A stretch of 64,000 nucleotides of DNA, taken from Levilactobacillus andaensis. GTDB taxonomy: Bacteria; Bacillota; Bacilli; Lactobacillales; Lactobacillaceae. Below, one piece after another: positions 63,040 through 64,000 of this stretch. Position 1 is the first letter of the stretch, and each line of letters opens with the position of its first letter. The position numbers and the translations under genes were made by a program. The stretch covers positions 247,808 through 311,807 of the forward strand of contig NZ_BOLP01000005.1 in assembly GCF_016861695.1 (NCBI RefSeq), given 5' to 3'. Below the pieces are notes generated by a model. That model ran no database searches. It was given only the letters and a program-made list of their open reading frames with translations, and was not told the origin of the DNA.

Positions 63040-63849
63040 TTACAAAAGTCGTTCTGTGATCGTCTTCAAAACACCATCGTGGTCATTATCAACCACCGTT
63101 GTGTGCGTTGCGGCGGCCTGAATTTCAGGCTTGGCATTGCACATTGCCCAACCTTCACCGGCGAATTGAAGGAGCGGCACATCGTTCGCCCCGTCACCAA
63201 ACGCCATGATCTCGTCAGCATTCACGTCAAAATGGTGCGCTAACCACTGTACGGCTTGTAGCTTCCCCACGTTACCAGCAACCACATCTGCGACGCCATA
63301 GCCGCTATCATGCGCACGTAACTCACCGGCAAAGTCGACGTTCATTTGCGTGACCAGTTGATGGGCCTGATCAGGCGTTGTCGAGACACTAATCTTCTTG
63401 ATGCGGTCGGTCACGGTGCTAAGATCGTCGACCTGCTGTAAATTATCGTAAAACTTCTCGGCGGCATCGATTAAAGCTTGTGGCGCACCAGTCTGCGTAT
63501 AGGACCCCTGCTGACCCACCAAAATCAGGTAAGACTCACGCAGGTAGTCGCGTTGCCAGTCGACCGTCACAAAATGCTGGACCTGTTCTGGCGTCAGGCT
63601 ACCATCAAAGACCTGTTGGCCCTTTAAATAGATGGACGCCCCATTTTCCGCTACGACCGCTAAGTTGTCCGCCATGACCGGCGCAAATAGCTGTTGTAGG
63701 TGCGCGTACTGATTTCCAGACGACAAGACCAAGGTGATACCCTTAGCCGCCAAGTGACGCAACGTGGTCTTTAATAATGCCTGATTATAACTCTGATCTC
63801 CGTGCAGCAACGTTCCGTTCAGGTCGGTTGCGATTAATTTGATTGCCAC
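63040..63849 (-). CDS. Cof-type HAD hydrolase
   Basis: 269-aa haloacid-dehalogenase phosphatase, likely acting on sugar phosphates. The GTG at 63849 with GAGGAG upstream gives the start (M)AIKLIATDLNGTLL. Motif I reads DLNGT instead of the usual DxDGT, so the general acid/base Asp is Asn. Motif II is VLSSGN, motif III Lys near 190, and motif IV GDGANDVPLLQFAG with a C2-type cap between. Activity may be altered; a binding or reduced-rate enzyme is possible. No neighbours suggest a pathway. Confidence 0.87.
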   Translation of the reverse strand: MAIKLIATDLNGTLLHGDQSYNQALLKTTLRHLAAKGITLVLSSGNQYAHLQQLFAPVMADNLAVVAENGASIYLKGQQVFDGSLTPEQVQHFVTVDWQRDYLRESYLILVGQQGSYTQTGAPQALIDAAEKFYDNLQQVDDLSTVTDRIKKISVSTTPDQAHQLVTQMNVDFAGELRAHDSGYGVADVVAGNVGKLQAVQWLAHHFDVNADEIMAFGDGANDVPLLQFAGEGWAMCNAKPEIQAAATHTTVVDNDHDGVLKTITERLL

Positions 63850-64000
63850 GTTCTCACTCCTCAATTTGTCTTCGTACGCTACATTATACGCGAAAAAAGG
63901 GAATGTCCCCAAATGAAAATTTAGGCGAATTCTATAATCAAGTTAGCCACTTAGAATTTAGGACAAAATAAATACACCAAGACGTAGATCTCAGGTATCA

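Overview
The window reads as a contiguous piece of chromosome from a Firmicute of the family Lactobacillaceae with roughly half G+C. This rests on gene order (rplU-prp-rpmA, pepP-efp-Asp23-nusB-folD-xseAB-ispA-tlyA-argR-recN, gmk-rpoZ-coaBC-priA-fmt-rsmB-stp-prkC-rsgA, glnR-glnA, trmH-acyP-yidC), a cleavable L27 extension next to its protease, a Phe T-box, a DUF3042 gene and an LPQTN surface protein. A Levilactobacillus-like species is my guess, not a demonstrated assignment. No rRNA, tRNA, prophage, insertion-sequence transposase or CRISPR array was recognised. Almost all genes are on the minus strand, so the window runs mostly against transcription.

Layout. 1-10.4 kb: translation, replication-restart and cell-wall-signalling operon (gmk, rpoZ, coaBC, priA, fmt, rsmB, stp, prkC, start of rsgA). 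10.7-14.2 kb: a small plus-strand hypothetical gene, a secreted protein and a sortase-anchored adhesin with three SpaA-like domains and a long serine linker. 14.4-25.5 kb: the recN to rplU housekeeping block. 25.6-29.2 kb: a TetR regulator and a three-gene operon of two unknown proteins plus an all-alpha dUTPase. 29.5-31.3 kb: glnR-glnA with a perfect GlnR box. 31.6-39.7 kb: miaA, a glycerophosphodiesterase, DUF3042, a rhodanese-like protein without its cysteine, glucokinase, YqgQ, rhomboid, 5-FCL, L33 and a class B PBP. 40.3-46.1 kb: YfhO, a HesB-like protein, greA, udk, mltG. 46.7-50.6 kb: pheST with T-box. 50.6-54.8 kb: HxlR, HD hydrolase, TrmH-type methylase, acylphosphatase, YidC, YxeA. 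54.9-58.7 kb: a LisRK/ArlRS-like two-component system and a zinc alcohol dehydrogenase. 59.2-63.9 kb: a matrixin protease, a flavin-electron-transfer cluster (FMN-bind protein, frameshifted apbE, ferric-reductase-like protein) and a HAD phosphatase.

The most unusual content is between genes. Two families of structured non-coding repeats occupy most of the long intergenic gaps. Module B (about 110-200 bp, about ten copies, both orientations) has a strongly conserved head followed by hairpins whose sequences differ between copies while pairing is kept. Module A (about 165 bp, two full copies, one internally deleted copy, one possible relic) is a three-stem element whose stems also show compensatory changes; one A copy is joined to a B copy. 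No open reading frame explains them. They are either small non-autonomous mobile elements or structured RNA/DNA elements, and they are the best candidate here for something undescribed.

Regulation visible in the sequence: a near-consensus promoter and leader for rplU, a GlnR operator, a Phe T-box, a candidate ArgR box at argR, a PhoP/OmpR-style direct repeat over the weak -35 of the flavin cluster, and many intrinsic terminators. Starts were moved from the longest frame to the codon with a Shine-Dalgarno sequence wherever the two disagreed.
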